From the NCBI RefSeq assembly GCF_001999725.1, contig NZ_MDDP01000010.1:434001-498000 (forward strand): DNA of 64,000 bases. The letters run 5' to 3'. The position numbers were made by a program, and so were the translations under genes. Of the stretch, positions 25,277 to 34,828 are shown in pieces. Origin of the DNA: Cellulophaga omnivescoria (lineage in GTDB: Bacteria > Bacteroidota > Bacteroidia > Flavobacteriales > Flavobacteriaceae). A model generated the notes under the pieces. It saw nothing but the letters and a program-made list of their open reading frames with translations. It searched no databases and was not told where the DNA came from. Numbering within the stretch: the first letter of the stretch is position 1; every line of letters begins with the position of its first letter.

Positions 25277-25582
25277 TAATTATAGTATGCTTAAATGTGT
25301 TTCTTATAGCTAGTTAAGTTTATTGAATATTACTATAATTTTTTTATGCTAATTAAACGAATACTTTTCTATATTTTCCTATATTTAATAATTCAATTAA
25401 TTTTATAGGGAATCATTCTTTAAAACATAGTTTTAAGAGCAAAAAATCACATATTTAGTAAATTTATTGTGTTTATGTTTTTAGTTCTTTTAGGTTGATG
25501 TGTATTATCATCAAACAAAATAACTATTGTTTTAATGATGTAATACTAGTTATTGGTAACCATAAGCACAAATAAATAACGT
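25277..25582. other. Intergenic region of about 300 bp before acs
   Basis: No gene seen. An imperfect inverted repeat at 25507-25539 (ATCAT-C-AAACAA against TTGTTT-TA-ATGAT) lies 43 bases before the acs start and could be an operator or a leader hairpin. I find no exact TAnnTTTG element. The remainder is AT-rich without visible structure. Confidence 0.5.
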
Positions 25583-27490
25583 ATGAGTAATTATCACATT
25601 AAGCATTTAGAGGAGTATTTTCAGGTATACCGAAAATCTGTACGTAACCCAGAAGCATTTTGGGAAGAAATAGCTGAAGAACATTTTTTATGGAGAAAAA
25701 AGTGGGATAATGTTCTAAGTTGGGATTTTTCTAAACCAGAGGTTAAATGGTTTGAAAATGCTAAACTCAATATTACGGAGAATTGTATAGATAGACATTT
25801 AACAACTAGAGGAGAAAAAACAGCAATTCTTTTTGAGCCTAACAATCCTAATGAAGAGGCACAGCATATTAGTTATTATGAGTTGCATAAGCGTGTTTGT
25901 AAAATGGCAAATGTGCTTAAAGAAAACGGTGTTAAAAAAGGAGATAGGGTTTGTATTTACTTACCTATGATTCCCGAATTGGCTGTTTCTTTATTAGCTT
26001 GTGCAAGAATAGGAGCTATACATTCGGTTGTTTTTGCTGGCTTTTCTTCTAATGCATTGGCAACAAGAATTAATGACTCTGACTGTAAACTTGTAATTAC
26101 TTCTGACGGATCTTTTAGAGGTAAAAAATCCATTGATTTAAAAGGTATTGTAGATGTTGCTTTAAATGATTGCCCTGGGGTTAAAACTGTTTTGGTAGCA
26201 AAACGTACCAATGCAGAGGTTACAATGGTAGAAGGTAGAGATAAGTGGTTGCAACCACTGTTAGATGAAGCTTACGGAGATTGTGTGGCAGAAATTATGG
26301 ATGCAGAAGATCCATTATTTATTTTGTATACATCTGGTTCTACTGGTACGCCAAAAGGTATGGTGCACACAACTGGTGGTTATATGGTATACACAGCGTA
26401 TACATTTAAAAATATTTTTCAGTATAAAGAAAATGATATTTATTGGTGTACAGCAGATATTGGGTGGATTACTGGCCACTCTTACATTGTTTATGGTCCT
26501 TTAGCAAATGGCGCTACTACAGTAATGTTTGAGGGTGTGCCATCTTATCCAGATTTTGGACGCTTTTGGGAAGTTGTAGAGAAACATAAAGTGACTCAGT
26601 TTTATACCGCACCAACGGCTATTAGAGCTTTAGCAAAAGAAAATATGGATTTTGTAGAAAACCATGATTTATCTTCTTTAAAAGTTTTGGGCTCTGTAGG
26701 AGAACCTATAAATGAAGAAGCTTGGCATTGGTACAACAACAATGTTGGTAAAAATAATAGTCCTATTGTAGATACGTGGTGGCAAACAGAAACTGGTGGA
26801 ATTATGATTTCTCCTATACCTTATGTTACACCAACAACACCTACATATGCAACGTTGCCTTTTATTGGTATACAACCTGCATTAATGGATGAAAAAGGAC
26901 AAGAAATAAAAGGAAACCAGGTAGAAGGGCGTTTGTGTATTAAATACCCTTGGCCTTCTATTGCCAGAACCATATGGGGCAATCATGAGAGGTATAGAGA
27001 TACCTATTTTTCGGCCTATAAAGACAAATATTTTACAGGTGATGGTGCCTTAAGAGATGGTGTTGGTTATTACAGAATTACCGGTCGTGTAGACGATGTT
27101 ATTATTGTATCTGGCCATAATTTAGGAACCGCACCAATTGAAGATACCATAAATGAGCATCCGGCTGTAGCAGAATCTGCAATTGTAGGATTTCCGCATG
27201 ATGTTAAAGGTAATGCATTGTATGGCTATGTTATTTTAAAAGAATTTGGAGAAACTAGAGATAGAGATAATTTACGCAATGAAATTAATCAGCAAATAAC
27301 AGAACATATTGGGCCTATAGCAAAGCTCGATAAAATACAATTTGTCACTGGTTTGCCTAAGACTAGAAGTGGTAAAATTATGCGCCGTATTTTACGTAAA
27401 ATAGCTTCTAATGATACGGGGAATTTAGGTGATATTAGTACGTTGCTAAACCCAGAAATTGTTAAGGAAATTATGGATAACTCACTATAA
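25583..27490 (+). CDS. acs: Acetyl-CoA synthetase (acetate-CoA ligase)
   Basis: AMP-forming enzyme that activates acetate to acetyl-CoA in the cytosol, used for acetate assimilation. The 635-residue chain has the family layout: an ACAS N-terminal region (from about 5), the adenylate-forming core with P-loop YTSGSTGTPKGMVHT, WWQTETGG, and the hinge GRVDDVIIVSGH. The C-terminal catalytic lysine is K598 in TRSGKIMRR, the usual site of regulatory acetylation. It stands alone with a 322-bp upstream region and its own terminator, which suggests independent, carbon-dependent control. Confidence 0.96.
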   Translation: MSNYHIKHLEEYFQVYRKSVRNPEAFWEEIAEEHFLWRKKWDNVLSWDFSKPEVKWFENAKLNITENCIDRHLTTRGEKTAILFEPNNPNEEAQHISYYELHKRVCKMANVLKENGVKKGDRVCIYLPMIPELAVSLLACARIGAIHSVVFAGFSSNALATRINDSDCKLVITSDGSFRGKKSIDLKGIVDVALNDCPGVKTVLVAKRTNAEVTMVEGRDKWLQPLLDEAYGDCVAEIMDAEDPLFILYTSGSTGTPKGMVHTTGGYMVYTAYTFKNIFQYKENDIYWCTADIGWITGHSYIVYGPLANGATTVMFEGVPSYPDFGRFWEVVEKHKVTQFYTAPTAIRALAKENMDFVENHDLSSLKVLGSVGEPINEEAWHWYNNNVGKNNSPIVDTWWQTETGGIMISPIPYVTPTTPTYATLPFIGIQPALMDEKGQEIKGNQVEGRLCIKYPWPSIARTIWGNHERYRDTYFSAYKDKYFTGDGALRDGVGYYRITGRVDDVIIVSGHNLGTAPIEDTINEHPAVAESAIVGFPHDVKGNALYGYVILKEFGETRDRDNLRNEINQQITEHIGPIAKLDKIQFVTGLPKTRSGKIMRRILRKIASNDTGNLGDISTLLNPEIVKEIMDNSL

Positions 27491-27509
27491 AACACAGTAT
27501 GTAATTTAG

Positions 27510-27540
27510 ACCGACTTTTTTATAGAGTCGGTTTTTTATA
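27510..27540 (+). terminator. Terminator after acs
   Basis: Stem ACCGACT with AGTCGGT (27510-27516, 27526-27532) and T6 following. The T run ends at the last codons of the convergent transporter gene. Confidence 0.8.
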
Positions 27541-28810
27541 CAATAATTTCTATATAACAATAGTACACCGCAAAAAGACTTAAAAATAAAATACCTGCAT
27601 AGGTAAGCAACTTTAGCCATTTTTTCGGTTTGTCTTCGGACGCAACATCATCACTCATAACATTTTTTAAATTCATATAACCAACTATTGGAGCTACAAT
27701 AAATGATACAAACGTAGCTAAGGCTACAACTTTGCCCATATTAGAATTAAAAAATACAATTACCCCTAAATTTATAACCGCAAGTGCAAGTACGGCTAGC
27801 GTAAAGTAAGATTTACTGCGTTTATTTGTTCCTATAGTGTTATTATTTGTCTTGTTTTTTAGTTTTTGTAGTACATCAATACTAACTCTTGCTATAGCAT
27901 CATGAGCCGTCATACAAGAACTAAACATAGTAGCAAAAGCAGCTGTAGCAACAAAAATGGTTGTCCACTCACCAATATGCACAGTAAATAAATTTATAAG
28001 CTGGTCTGCAAAACCAACAGCACTACTGCTCATTTCGGTATTTGTGCCATAAAGAGATAAGCACCCAATTGTCATAAAAAATATAGCAAGTATTGCAGTA
28101 ACAATGTAGCCAAAGTTAAATTCAGACAATGCTTCTTTAAGGTTTAATTTTTTGCTGGTTAGTTTTTGCTTTTCAATAGTCCACATACTTAACCAGCTAG
28201 AAGTTTCTACGGCAGTAGGCATCCAACCCACTAAGCCAATAATAAATAAAATGCTGGTATTGCTAAAAAGTGTTGGAGGCTTAAAGTTGGCTACTTCATC
28301 AACCTTACCCTTAAAAACTACAATTACAGTAGTAACTAAAAGTGCAATTCCTAAAATAGATACTATAATTTTTAAAGACTTCTCTAAAAAAACATATTTA
28401 CCAATGATTAATAGAGCAGATATAAAACCAAACAGCACAAAAGCAACTACAGAGATAGATACATTTGTGAGCTTAAAAAGGTTTATTAATAGTCCGGATG
28501 TAACCAAGTACAAAGCAGCCAAAATGGTAAAGGTAGATACTAGCGTAATTAAGGCATAAAACCATAAATACCCTTTTCCCCTGTTTAAATAGCCTTCAAT
28601 TAATGTTTTATTGGTAGCATTGGTATACCTAATTCCAAACTCAAAAAAAGGATATTTTAAAATGTTAGCCAGTACTATGGGTATTAACATGATCCAACCG
28701 TATTGTGCGCCAGCCTTTGTAGATAATACCAAATGCGATGTCCCAATTGCCATACTTGCAAAAAGTAACCCTGGTCCTAAATTTTTAAGTAAAGTTGTAA
28801 TTTTTTGCAT
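27536..28810 (-). CDS. NRAMP-related membrane transporter lacking the DPGN motif
   Basis: A 424-residue, roughly eleven-helix protein of the NRAMP/LeuT-fold superfamily, starting LGPGLLFASMAIGTSHLVLS with the family AGAQYGW just after. Classic NRAMP Mn/Fe transporters have DPGN in helix 1; here the aligned residues are G23-T-S-H26. Helix 6 keeps a Met-Pro (GWMPTAVETSSW) but lacks the following His. Substrate is therefore uncertain: it may move another divalent ion such as magnesium, or something else. It converges on acs and its start is 11 bases past the stop of the SanA-like gene, so the two are probably cotranscribed. Confidence 0.82.
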   Translation of the reverse strand: MQKITTLLKNLGPGLLFASMAIGTSHLVLSTKAGAQYGWIMLIPIVLANILKYPFFEFGIRYTNATNKTLIEGYLNRGKGYLWFYALITLVSTFTILAALYLVTSGLLINLFKLTNVSISVVAFVLFGFISALLIIGKYVFLEKSLKIIVSILGIALLVTTVIVVFKGKVDEVANFKPPTLFSNTSILFIIGLVGWMPTAVETSSWLSMWTIEKQKLTSKKLNLKEALSEFNFGYIVTAILAIFFMTIGCLSLYGTNTEMSSSAVGFADQLINLFTVHIGEWTTIFVATAAFATMFSSCMTAHDAIARVSIDVLQKLKNKTNNNTIGTNKRSKSYFTLAVLALAVINLGVIVFFNSNMGKVVALATFVSFIVAPIVGYMNLKNVMSDDVASEDKPKKWLKLLTYAGILFLSLFAVYYCYIEIIV

Positions 28811-28821
28811 TGTAGTATGTA

Positions 28822-29457
28822 CTATTCTATCACTATTTTTTCGCCGTAAAACTTGGGTTCTGTATTAAATATAATATCTAAAAATACTTTAACACGGGCC
28901 AAATATTCTCTTGTTTGTACTTTTAATCCGGCCTTGCCGTCTAAGTCTTTGGCATTAAAACCTACTGCAGTAAGTCCTTTTTTATCTGCAATATAAATAG
29001 CTCTTTCATTATGAAATTTTTGAGATATTACAGTAACATTGTTAAGTCCAAAAATAACGTGTGCACGTACCATAGAATCTAAAGTTCTAAAGCCCGCAAA
29101 ATCTAAAAATATTTTTTCTTCAGGTATACCTTGCTTTATAAGCTCTTTTTTAAACGTATCTGGCTCGTTATAGTATTTAGTTCCATTATCTCCGCTTACT
29201 AAAACATAATCTATTTTTTTAGCCTGGTACAAAGCAACAGTAGCATTAATACGGTGTACGTAGTAAGGGTTAGGGCTTCCGTTTGTTAGTTTGTTGGTTG
29301 TGCCTAAAACCAAACCAACCTTATTGTGTGGTATGTTATTTACTGTAAAATATGTTTTGCCCTTAGCAGCATTTTTAATAACGCTATTAGAACAAAAAAT
29401 TGCCAATAATGGCAATGCAATTAAAATACAAATGGATATGTAAATTTTTTTCCTCAT
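28822..29457 (-). CDS. SanA/YdcF-like DUF218 membrane protein
   Basis: A 211-residue inner-membrane protein with one N-terminal helix (about 5-22) and a periplasmic DUF218 domain. It contains VLGTTNKLTNG, YYVHRINATVALYQ, DYVLVSGDNG and DFAGFRTLDSMVRAHVIFG, the pattern of SanA-type proteins linked to envelope barrier function. The start at 29457 (MRKKIYISI) is chosen because it gives a normal signal anchor; an in-frame ATG at 29535 would add 26 residues. It precedes the NRAMP-like gene by 11 bases on the same strand. Confidence 0.87.
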   Translation of the reverse strand: MRKKIYISICILIALPLLAIFCSNSVIKNAAKGKTYFTVNNIPHNKVGLVLGTTNKLTNGSPNPYYVHRINATVALYQAKKIDYVLVSGDNGTKYYNEPDTFKKELIKQGIPEEKIFLDFAGFRTLDSMVRAHVIFGLNNVTVISQKFHNERAIYIADKKGLTAVGFNAKDLDGKAGLKVQTREYLARVKVFLDIIFNTEPKFYGEKIVIE

Positions 29458-29615
29458 ACAAGTTAAAGGTACAAAATAGTGACTTAGAATTGATGAAAAT
29501 AAAATTTTGTTAAACATACTTTTTAGTAAATTCAATATTTTAACTTTATTGGCATACTATGTGTTGTGTTATTTGTTAAAAATGATATAACTTTAATTCA
29601 TTAAACCATAAGCTT

Positions 29616-31202
29616 TTGAAAAAAATAATAAGTTCTTTATTTGTCATACTACTAATTACTTCTTGTGCTAGTGTAAAAAAACACAACGAGCAAATAACCA
29701 AGTTACATAGTGTAAATGAACTTCATAAAGATGTTGATGTAGCCTATAGAAAACTACAAAAATTGCACCCTCAATTATACCTTTATACGCCAAAAAACGA
29801 GTTAGATGCAAAGTTTTTGGCTTTAAAAAGTAGTATTACAGAACCAATGACTACTTATGCATTTTATGAAAAATTGGTTCCTGTTGTAGCAGAGGTTAAA
29901 CAAGGACATGCAGGTATTTCGGTGCCAACAAAAAAGTACACACGTAAAGAAAGAAAAGCTCAAAATAAGCTAAAAAATGAATGGTCTTATTTAAGGTTTG
30001 AAAACGTAGAAGATGCTGTTTTGGTTAAAAATACTCTTGGAGAAGACAGTACAATGGTAGGAAGCAGAGTGGTAAAGTTAGGAGATGACTCTATTGATGA
30101 CTTACTAAATAAGTACAAAACTTATTTTTCTTCAGACGGGTATAACACAACTTTTCATGATAAATATGCTGCGCAGAAACTAGCTAGATATTACTATCAA
30201 GACAAAGGAAGATTAGATAGTTTAATGGTTACATTTTCTAAAAATGATAGTTTATACACTAAAGTTTTTAGGAGAATACCAAGAGACTCTACAAGGTTTC
30301 CTAAAGCAAAAAAAGATAGTTTAAAGGGAAAAAAAACAATCAAAAAAACAAAAGAAGAGCGTAAACTTGCTTCAAAAAAGTTAAAGAAAAAGCTAAAGAA
30401 TTATCATAAATACGGGTATAGTTATTCTGAAAAATATTACAACAGAAATTTAGATTTTATAGGTGAAGATAGTAGCGTTGCCTATATGAAAATTAGAAGC
30501 TTTACAAGAGGTGATTACGAAGCTTTTTATGAAGAGGCTTTTAAAAAAATAGACTCTGCAAAAACTGAAAATTTAATTATTGATTTACGTGATAATGGAG
30601 GTGGTAGATTGGTAGAAATTCACGATTTATATTCTTATTTAGCAAAAGATAAATTTAAATTTATTGAAGAAGGAGAGGTAAACACAAGATACCCAATTAT
30701 AAAGTCTTATATGTCTCGTAATAAAACAATTTATGGAGCAGCATACAAGTCTTTATTTGTGCCATTTGTATTTTTTAAAGAAGTTTTTAAAGCACGCAAA
30801 AAAAATGGCAAGTTGGTATATAAGTTTAAGGAAACTAAAGTAGCAGAGCCTAAAGAAAATAATTATAAAGGTAACGTGTACGTATTAATAAATGGCCGTT
30901 CTTTTTCTGCATCTTCTGTGTTTTCTAATGTTGTAAAAGCACGTAAAAGAGGAGTTATTGTTGGTGAGGAAACAGGCGGAGCTTACAATAGTACTGTAGC
31001 AGGTCAAACAAAATATGTAAGACTACCAAACTCTAAGTTAATGCTGTACTTTGGGTTAATGGTTTTAGAAACGCCTTATAAAACCACGGTTAAAGGGTAT
31101 GGTGTTAAACCAGACGTTGCTATTACACCAACCTTAAAAGACCGTGAAAATAATTTTGACCCAGAGTTAGAGTGGATTTTAAATACAATAAACAAACAAT
31201 AA
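29616..31202 (+). CDS. S41 family peptidase, lipoprotein, TTG start
   Basis: A 528-residue exported peptidase. The start is TTG at 29616: no ATG is available before the lipoprotein signal KKIISSLFVILLITSC, whose lipobox cysteine is residue 17. An N-terminal helical region (about 25-130) precedes a PDZ-like part (about 130-190). A lysine-rich segment (about 230-270) is inserted before the tail-specific protease domain (about 285-505). The latter has LIIDLRDNGGG and the nucleophile region GRSFSASSVFSN. It probably processes or degrades envelope proteins. Confidence 0.85.
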   Translation: MKKIISSLFVILLITSCASVKKHNEQITKLHSVNELHKDVDVAYRKLQKLHPQLYLYTPKNELDAKFLALKSSITEPMTTYAFYEKLVPVVAEVKQGHAGISVPTKKYTRKERKAQNKLKNEWSYLRFENVEDAVLVKNTLGEDSTMVGSRVVKLGDDSIDDLLNKYKTYFSSDGYNTTFHDKYAAQKLARYYYQDKGRLDSLMVTFSKNDSLYTKVFRRIPRDSTRFPKAKKDSLKGKKTIKKTKEERKLASKKLKKKLKNYHKYGYSYSEKYYNRNLDFIGEDSSVAYMKIRSFTRGDYEAFYEEAFKKIDSAKTENLIIDLRDNGGGRLVEIHDLYSYLAKDKFKFIEEGEVNTRYPIIKSYMSRNKTIYGAAYKSLFVPFVFFKEVFKARKKNGKLVYKFKETKVAEPKENNYKGNVYVLINGRSFSASSVFSNVVKARKRGVIVGEETGGAYNSTVAGQTKYVRLPNSKLMLYFGLMVLETPYKTTVKGYGVKPDVAITPTLKDRENNFDPELEWILNTINKQ

Positions 31203-31327
31203 TTTTAATTAAAGGAATACAAAACAGATGTTCTACAACGGTAAACAAGTGTTTTGCAACATTAATTATGCATTTTTTTTATAAGCGTTTAGTTTTGGTA
31301 ATAAATAACTAAACCCCAATCAAAAAA

Positions 31328-31840
31328 ATGAAAAAGATAGCATTACTAATTGCGTTTGCGGTAATTACTGTAAACTTATCTGCCCAAGAAGGATTAAAAA
31401 TAGGTATACAAGGAGGTATTCCTTTAGATGATTTTACAGATAAAGTAAGTTTAATGGTTGCAGCAGATGTTGGCCATATGTGGGCTTTAGGAGAAGTGGT
31501 AGATTTAGGTGTAACAGCTGGTTACATACACGGCTTTGCAGAAAAATACCATACAGATTTAACAGAAGATTTACCTGATATTCAGTTTTTAAAGGCGGCT
31601 GCTTCAGTACGTGTATGGACGTCCAATTCTTTTTCTTTTGGAGCAGATTTAGGTCAAGGTTTTGGACTAAATGATGACATTGATGGTGGCTTTTATTACA
31701 GGCCTCAAATAGGTTATTTAATGGGAGAAAGTACCGAGCTAAATTTGTCTTACACTGGCATACAATTAGGTAATAATACAGAGTGGTCTACAGTAACTAT
31801 AGGAATATTGCATACTATAAAAACCATAAAGAGATTTTAA
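31328..31840 (+). CDS. Small outer-membrane beta-barrel protein
   Basis: A 170-residue protein with a signal peptide ending near residue 19 (LSAQ). The mature part starts EGLKIGIQGGIPLDDF and shows alternating strands (VAADVGHMWALG, DLGVTAGYIHGFA, SFGADLGQGFG, TELNLSYTGIQLG) ending in the aromatic residue typical of outer-membrane barrels (KTIKRF). This resembles short eight-strand barrels common in Bacteroidetes. Function unknown. It is a single gene; its terminator stem reaches into the 3' end of the convergent Lrp gene. Confidence 0.78.
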   Translation: MKKIALLIAFAVITVNLSAQEGLKIGIQGGIPLDDFTDKVSLMVAADVGHMWALGEVVDLGVTAGYIHGFAEKYHTDLTEDLPDIQFLKAAASVRVWTSNSFSFGADLGQGFGLNDDIDGGFYYRPQIGYLMGESTELNLSYTGIQLGNNTEWSTVTIGILHTIKTIKRF

Positions 31841-31860
31841 TAAAAACACCCCACAATACA

Positions 31861-31907
31861 AACACTTGCGTTTGCTTTAAATAGGTACAGCGTAAGTGTT
31901 TTTTATT
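31861..31907 (+). terminator. Terminator of the barrel gene, right arm inside the Lrp coding region
   Basis: A 10-bp stem (31861-31870 with 31891-31900, one G-U pair) followed by T6. The right arm encodes the last residues of the convergent Lrp gene and the loop holds its stop codon. Confidence 0.75.
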
Positions 31908-32338
31908 TCTCCCATTACAAATGTACTGTGTGTACTACCTACACTTTTTACAGAGCCTAAACCATTTAACACAAAATCTTGGTAATGCTTCATATCTTTT
32001 ACTTGTACTTTAAGTAAAAAATCAAAATCTCCAGATATATTGTAACACTCTGTTACTTCTTTTATAGACTTAATTTCTTTTACAAAGTTGTGTCCTATAT
32101 CTTTTGTGTGCTGTTTTAGTTTAATATTACAAAAAACAGTTAACCCCTTCTCTAACTTTTCAGCATCTAAAACGGCAACATATTTTTTTATATACCCGTT
32201 TCTTTCTAATCTTTTTATGCGTTCAAAAACAGGCGTTGTAGATAAATTTACCTTATTAGCAAGCTCCTTAGAGGTTAGGTTTGCATTTAATTGTAGTAAT
32301 CGCAAAAGTTGTACGTCTATCTGATCTAAATTACTCAT
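31877..32338 (-). CDS. Lrp/AsnC family transcriptional regulator
   Basis: A 153-residue DNA-binding regulator with an N-terminal winged HTH (about 5-55: TSKELANKVNLSTTPVFERI, then KRLERNGYI) and a C-terminal RAM ligand-binding domain (about 65-150, ECYNISGDFDFLLKVQVKDM). Members sense amino acids and form octamers or dodecamers. It is divergent from metE across 157 bp. Lrp-type control of metE is therefore plausible but inferred from position alone. A minus-strand TACATTTG at 32368-32375 is its likely -7 element. Confidence 0.93.
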   Translation of the reverse strand: MSNLDQIDVQLLRLLQLNANLTSKELANKVNLSTTPVFERIKRLERNGYIKKYVAVLDAEKLEKGLTVFCNIKLKQHTKDIGHNFVKEIKSIKEVTECYNISGDFDFLLKVQVKDMKHYQDFVLNGLGSVKSVGSTHSTFVMGEIKNTYAVPI

Positions 32339-32367
32339 AGAAAATTTGTCTAAAAGTTGATAAAAAA

Positions 32368-32375
32368 CAAATGTA
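32368..32375 (-). promoter_or_regulatory. -7 element TACATTTG of the Lrp gene
   Basis: Exact TAnnTTTG on the minus strand, ending 29 bases before the start codon, in the shared lrp-metE intergenic region. Confidence 0.45.
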
Positions 32376-32495
32376 TAAAAGATTATTATTCTTTTTACTA
32401 TATTATTTGTAGTTCTTATTTCTAAATTTTGTAAGTTATTTAGCTTAAATATTTATTATACTAACCTTTGCATAGAATAATAAATTTACAATGCT

Positions 32496-34811
32496 ATGAA
32501 AACTAATGTTTTAGGTTACCCAAGAATTGGAGCTAAAAGAGAGTTAAAAAAAGTAAGCGAGAAGTACTGGAAAGGTACAGCTACTAAAACCGAATTGCTA
32601 GAAATGGGTAAGCAATTAAAACTTTACAATTGGAAATTAATGCAAAAGGCAGGAGTAGATCTTATTCCGTCTAACGATTTTTCTTTTTACGATCAAGTTT
32701 TAGATGCTACCTTAACCTACGGTTGTATTCCTGCAAGATATCAGACAATAAAAGAAAAAGAGTCTAAACTAGATCTGTATTTTGCAATGGCAAGAGGCTT
32801 ACAAAATAATGAGTTTGATGTTACTGCTATGGAAATGACTAAGTGGTTTGATACCAATTACCATTATTTAGTGCCAGAGTTTACAGCTAATCAAGATTTT
32901 GAATTATTCTCTTTAAAACCTGTGGAGGAGTTTAAAGAAGCATTAGCACATAACATTACCACAAAGCCAGTAGTATTAAGTCCGGTTACTTATTTGCTTT
33001 TAGGAAAGGAAAAAGAGGAGGGCTTTAATAAAATAGATTTGTTAAACAATTTGTTGCCTGTATTTTTTGAGTTGATAACAGAGTTAGTTGCAGCTGGGGC
33101 AACACACGTGCAATTAGATGAACCTTGTTTGGCATTAAACCTTACAGATACAGATAGGCAGGCAGTAACTAAATTGTATACCCAATTAGCCGATAAGTTT
33201 CCTGACTTAAAAATTATTTTAACTAGTTATTTTGATTGTTATGGAGATAATTTAGAAACTGTAATTCAGTTACCAGTATACGCTTTACATTTAGATTTGG
33301 TACGTTGTTCTTTACAGTTAGATGATGTTTTAGATGCAGCTAATTTTAAGAATGATAAAATACTTAGTTTAGGCTTAATTGATGGGCGAAACATTTGGAA
33401 AAACAATTTTGAAGAAACCTTAGCAACTGTAAAAAAGGTTGAAGAGAAAATAGGAGAAGAGAATGTTTGGTTAGCAACATCTTGTTCTTTACTACATACG
33501 CCATACGATTTAGATTTAGAACAGAATGAAGAAACACTACCAGCTAGTGTAAAGCAATGGTTGGCTTTTGCCAAGCAAAAAGTAGATGAGTTGGTTACAC
33601 TAAAAAAACTGGCTACAGGAAATGCTAGTAAAGATGTAGCAGCTAAATTATTAAATAATAAAAGAGCCCATAGGGCAAAAAAGGAATCTTCAGTAATACA
33701 TAATGCTGCGGTAAAAGCAAGAGTTAGTTTTTTAACTGAAAATGATAGTTTGCGTAATGCAGAGTTTTCATCACGTCAAAAAATACAAAAAAACCAACTA
33801 AAATTACCTGCATACCCAACAACAACTATAGGATCTTTTCCGCAGACAAAAGAGGTAAGGAGTTGGCGATCTAAATTAAAGAAAAAAGAACTTAGTTTAG
33901 ATGCTTATAACGAACTTATTAAGCAAGAGATTGAAGAAACCATACGTTTTCAGGAAAAAATAGGGTTAGATGTACTTGTGCACGGTGAGTGTGAGCGTAA
34001 TGATATGGTAGAGTATTTTGGAGAAAAACTAGAAGGGTTTGCAATCTCTAGTTTTGGTTGGGTGCAGAGTTATGGTAGTAGGGCAGTAAAGCCTCCAATA
34101 TTATTTGGAGACGTGTCTAGACCTGTACCAATGACAGTTAATTGGTCTGCCTATGCACAGTCTTTAAGTTCTAAAGTAGTAAAGGGTATGTTAACAGGGC
34201 CGGTTACTATTTTACAATGGTCTTTTGTACGTAATGACCAGCCAAGGTCTGAAACCTGTAAGCAAATAGCCTTAGCAATTAGAGATGAGGTTGTAGATTT
34301 AGAAAATGCAGGTTTACAGGCTATTCAAGTAGATGAACCAGCTATTAGAGAAGGTTTACCATTACGAAAAGAATATAGAGATGCATATTTAACTTGGGCT
34401 GTAGAGAGTTTTAAAATAGCAACTTCTGGAGTGGCAGATAAAACACAAATACATACGCATATGTGCTATTCTGAGTTTAATGATATTATAGAGCATATTA
34501 CAGCCTTAGATGCAGATGTAATTACTATAGAAACCTCTAGATCTAAAATGGATTTATTAAACGTGTTTGTAGATTATAAATATCCTAATGAAATTGGTCC
34601 TGGTGTTTATGATATACACTCGCCACGTGTACCTACATTGCAAGAGATAGAAGATCTTTTAGAAAAAGCAAGTAAGTTACTGCCAACAGACAATATTTGG
34701 GTAAATCCGGATTGTGGATTAAAAACTAGAGATTGGCCAGAAACAAAAGCTGCCTTAGAGAATTTGGTAGCTGCAGCAAAAACAATGCGTTCTAAATTAC
34801 AAACGGCTTAA
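32496..34811 (+). CDS. metE: Cobalamin-independent methionine synthase MetE
   Basis: Transfers the methyl group of 5-methyltetrahydrofolate (polyglutamate) to homocysteine, the last step of methionine synthesis. The 771-residue chain has both barrel domains: N-terminal (1-360, VLGYPRIGAKRELKK) and catalytic (about 430-765, TTIGSFPQTKEVRSWR). Zinc ligands H655 and C657 (HTHMCYSEF), E679 and C740 (NPDCGLKTRDW) are all present. No cobalamin or S-adenosylmethionine riboswitch is obvious in the 157-bp leader, and an Lrp regulator lies divergent, so protein-based control is likely. Confidence 0.97.
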   Translation: MKTNVLGYPRIGAKRELKKVSEKYWKGTATKTELLEMGKQLKLYNWKLMQKAGVDLIPSNDFSFYDQVLDATLTYGCIPARYQTIKEKESKLDLYFAMARGLQNNEFDVTAMEMTKWFDTNYHYLVPEFTANQDFELFSLKPVEEFKEALAHNITTKPVVLSPVTYLLLGKEKEEGFNKIDLLNNLLPVFFELITELVAAGATHVQLDEPCLALNLTDTDRQAVTKLYTQLADKFPDLKIILTSYFDCYGDNLETVIQLPVYALHLDLVRCSLQLDDVLDAANFKNDKILSLGLIDGRNIWKNNFEETLATVKKVEEKIGEENVWLATSCSLLHTPYDLDLEQNEETLPASVKQWLAFAKQKVDELVTLKKLATGNASKDVAAKLLNNKRAHRAKKESSVIHNAAVKARVSFLTENDSLRNAEFSSRQKIQKNQLKLPAYPTTTIGSFPQTKEVRSWRSKLKKKELSLDAYNELIKQEIEETIRFQEKIGLDVLVHGECERNDMVEYFGEKLEGFAISSFGWVQSYGSRAVKPPILFGDVSRPVPMTVNWSAYAQSLSSKVVKGMLTGPVTILQWSFVRNDQPRSETCKQIALAIRDEVVDLENAGLQAIQVDEPAIREGLPLRKEYRDAYLTWAVESFKIATSGVADKTQIHTHMCYSEFNDIIEHITALDADVITIETSRSKMDLLNVFVDYKYPNEIGPGVYDIHSPRVPTLQEIEDLLEKASKLLPTDNIWVNPDCGLKTRDWPETKAALENLVAAAKTMRSKLQTA

Positions 34812-34828
34812 TAAACGAGCTGTATAAA

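Noticed and set aside
28152-28559. Plus-strand frame of 135 codons within the NRAMP-like gene
   Set aside because: Shadow of a hydrophobic membrane protein, with no family signal.
32339-32495. Riboswitch before metE
   Set aside because: The 157-bp leader is AT-rich and shows no conserved S-adenosylmethionine or cobalamin box that I can recognise.
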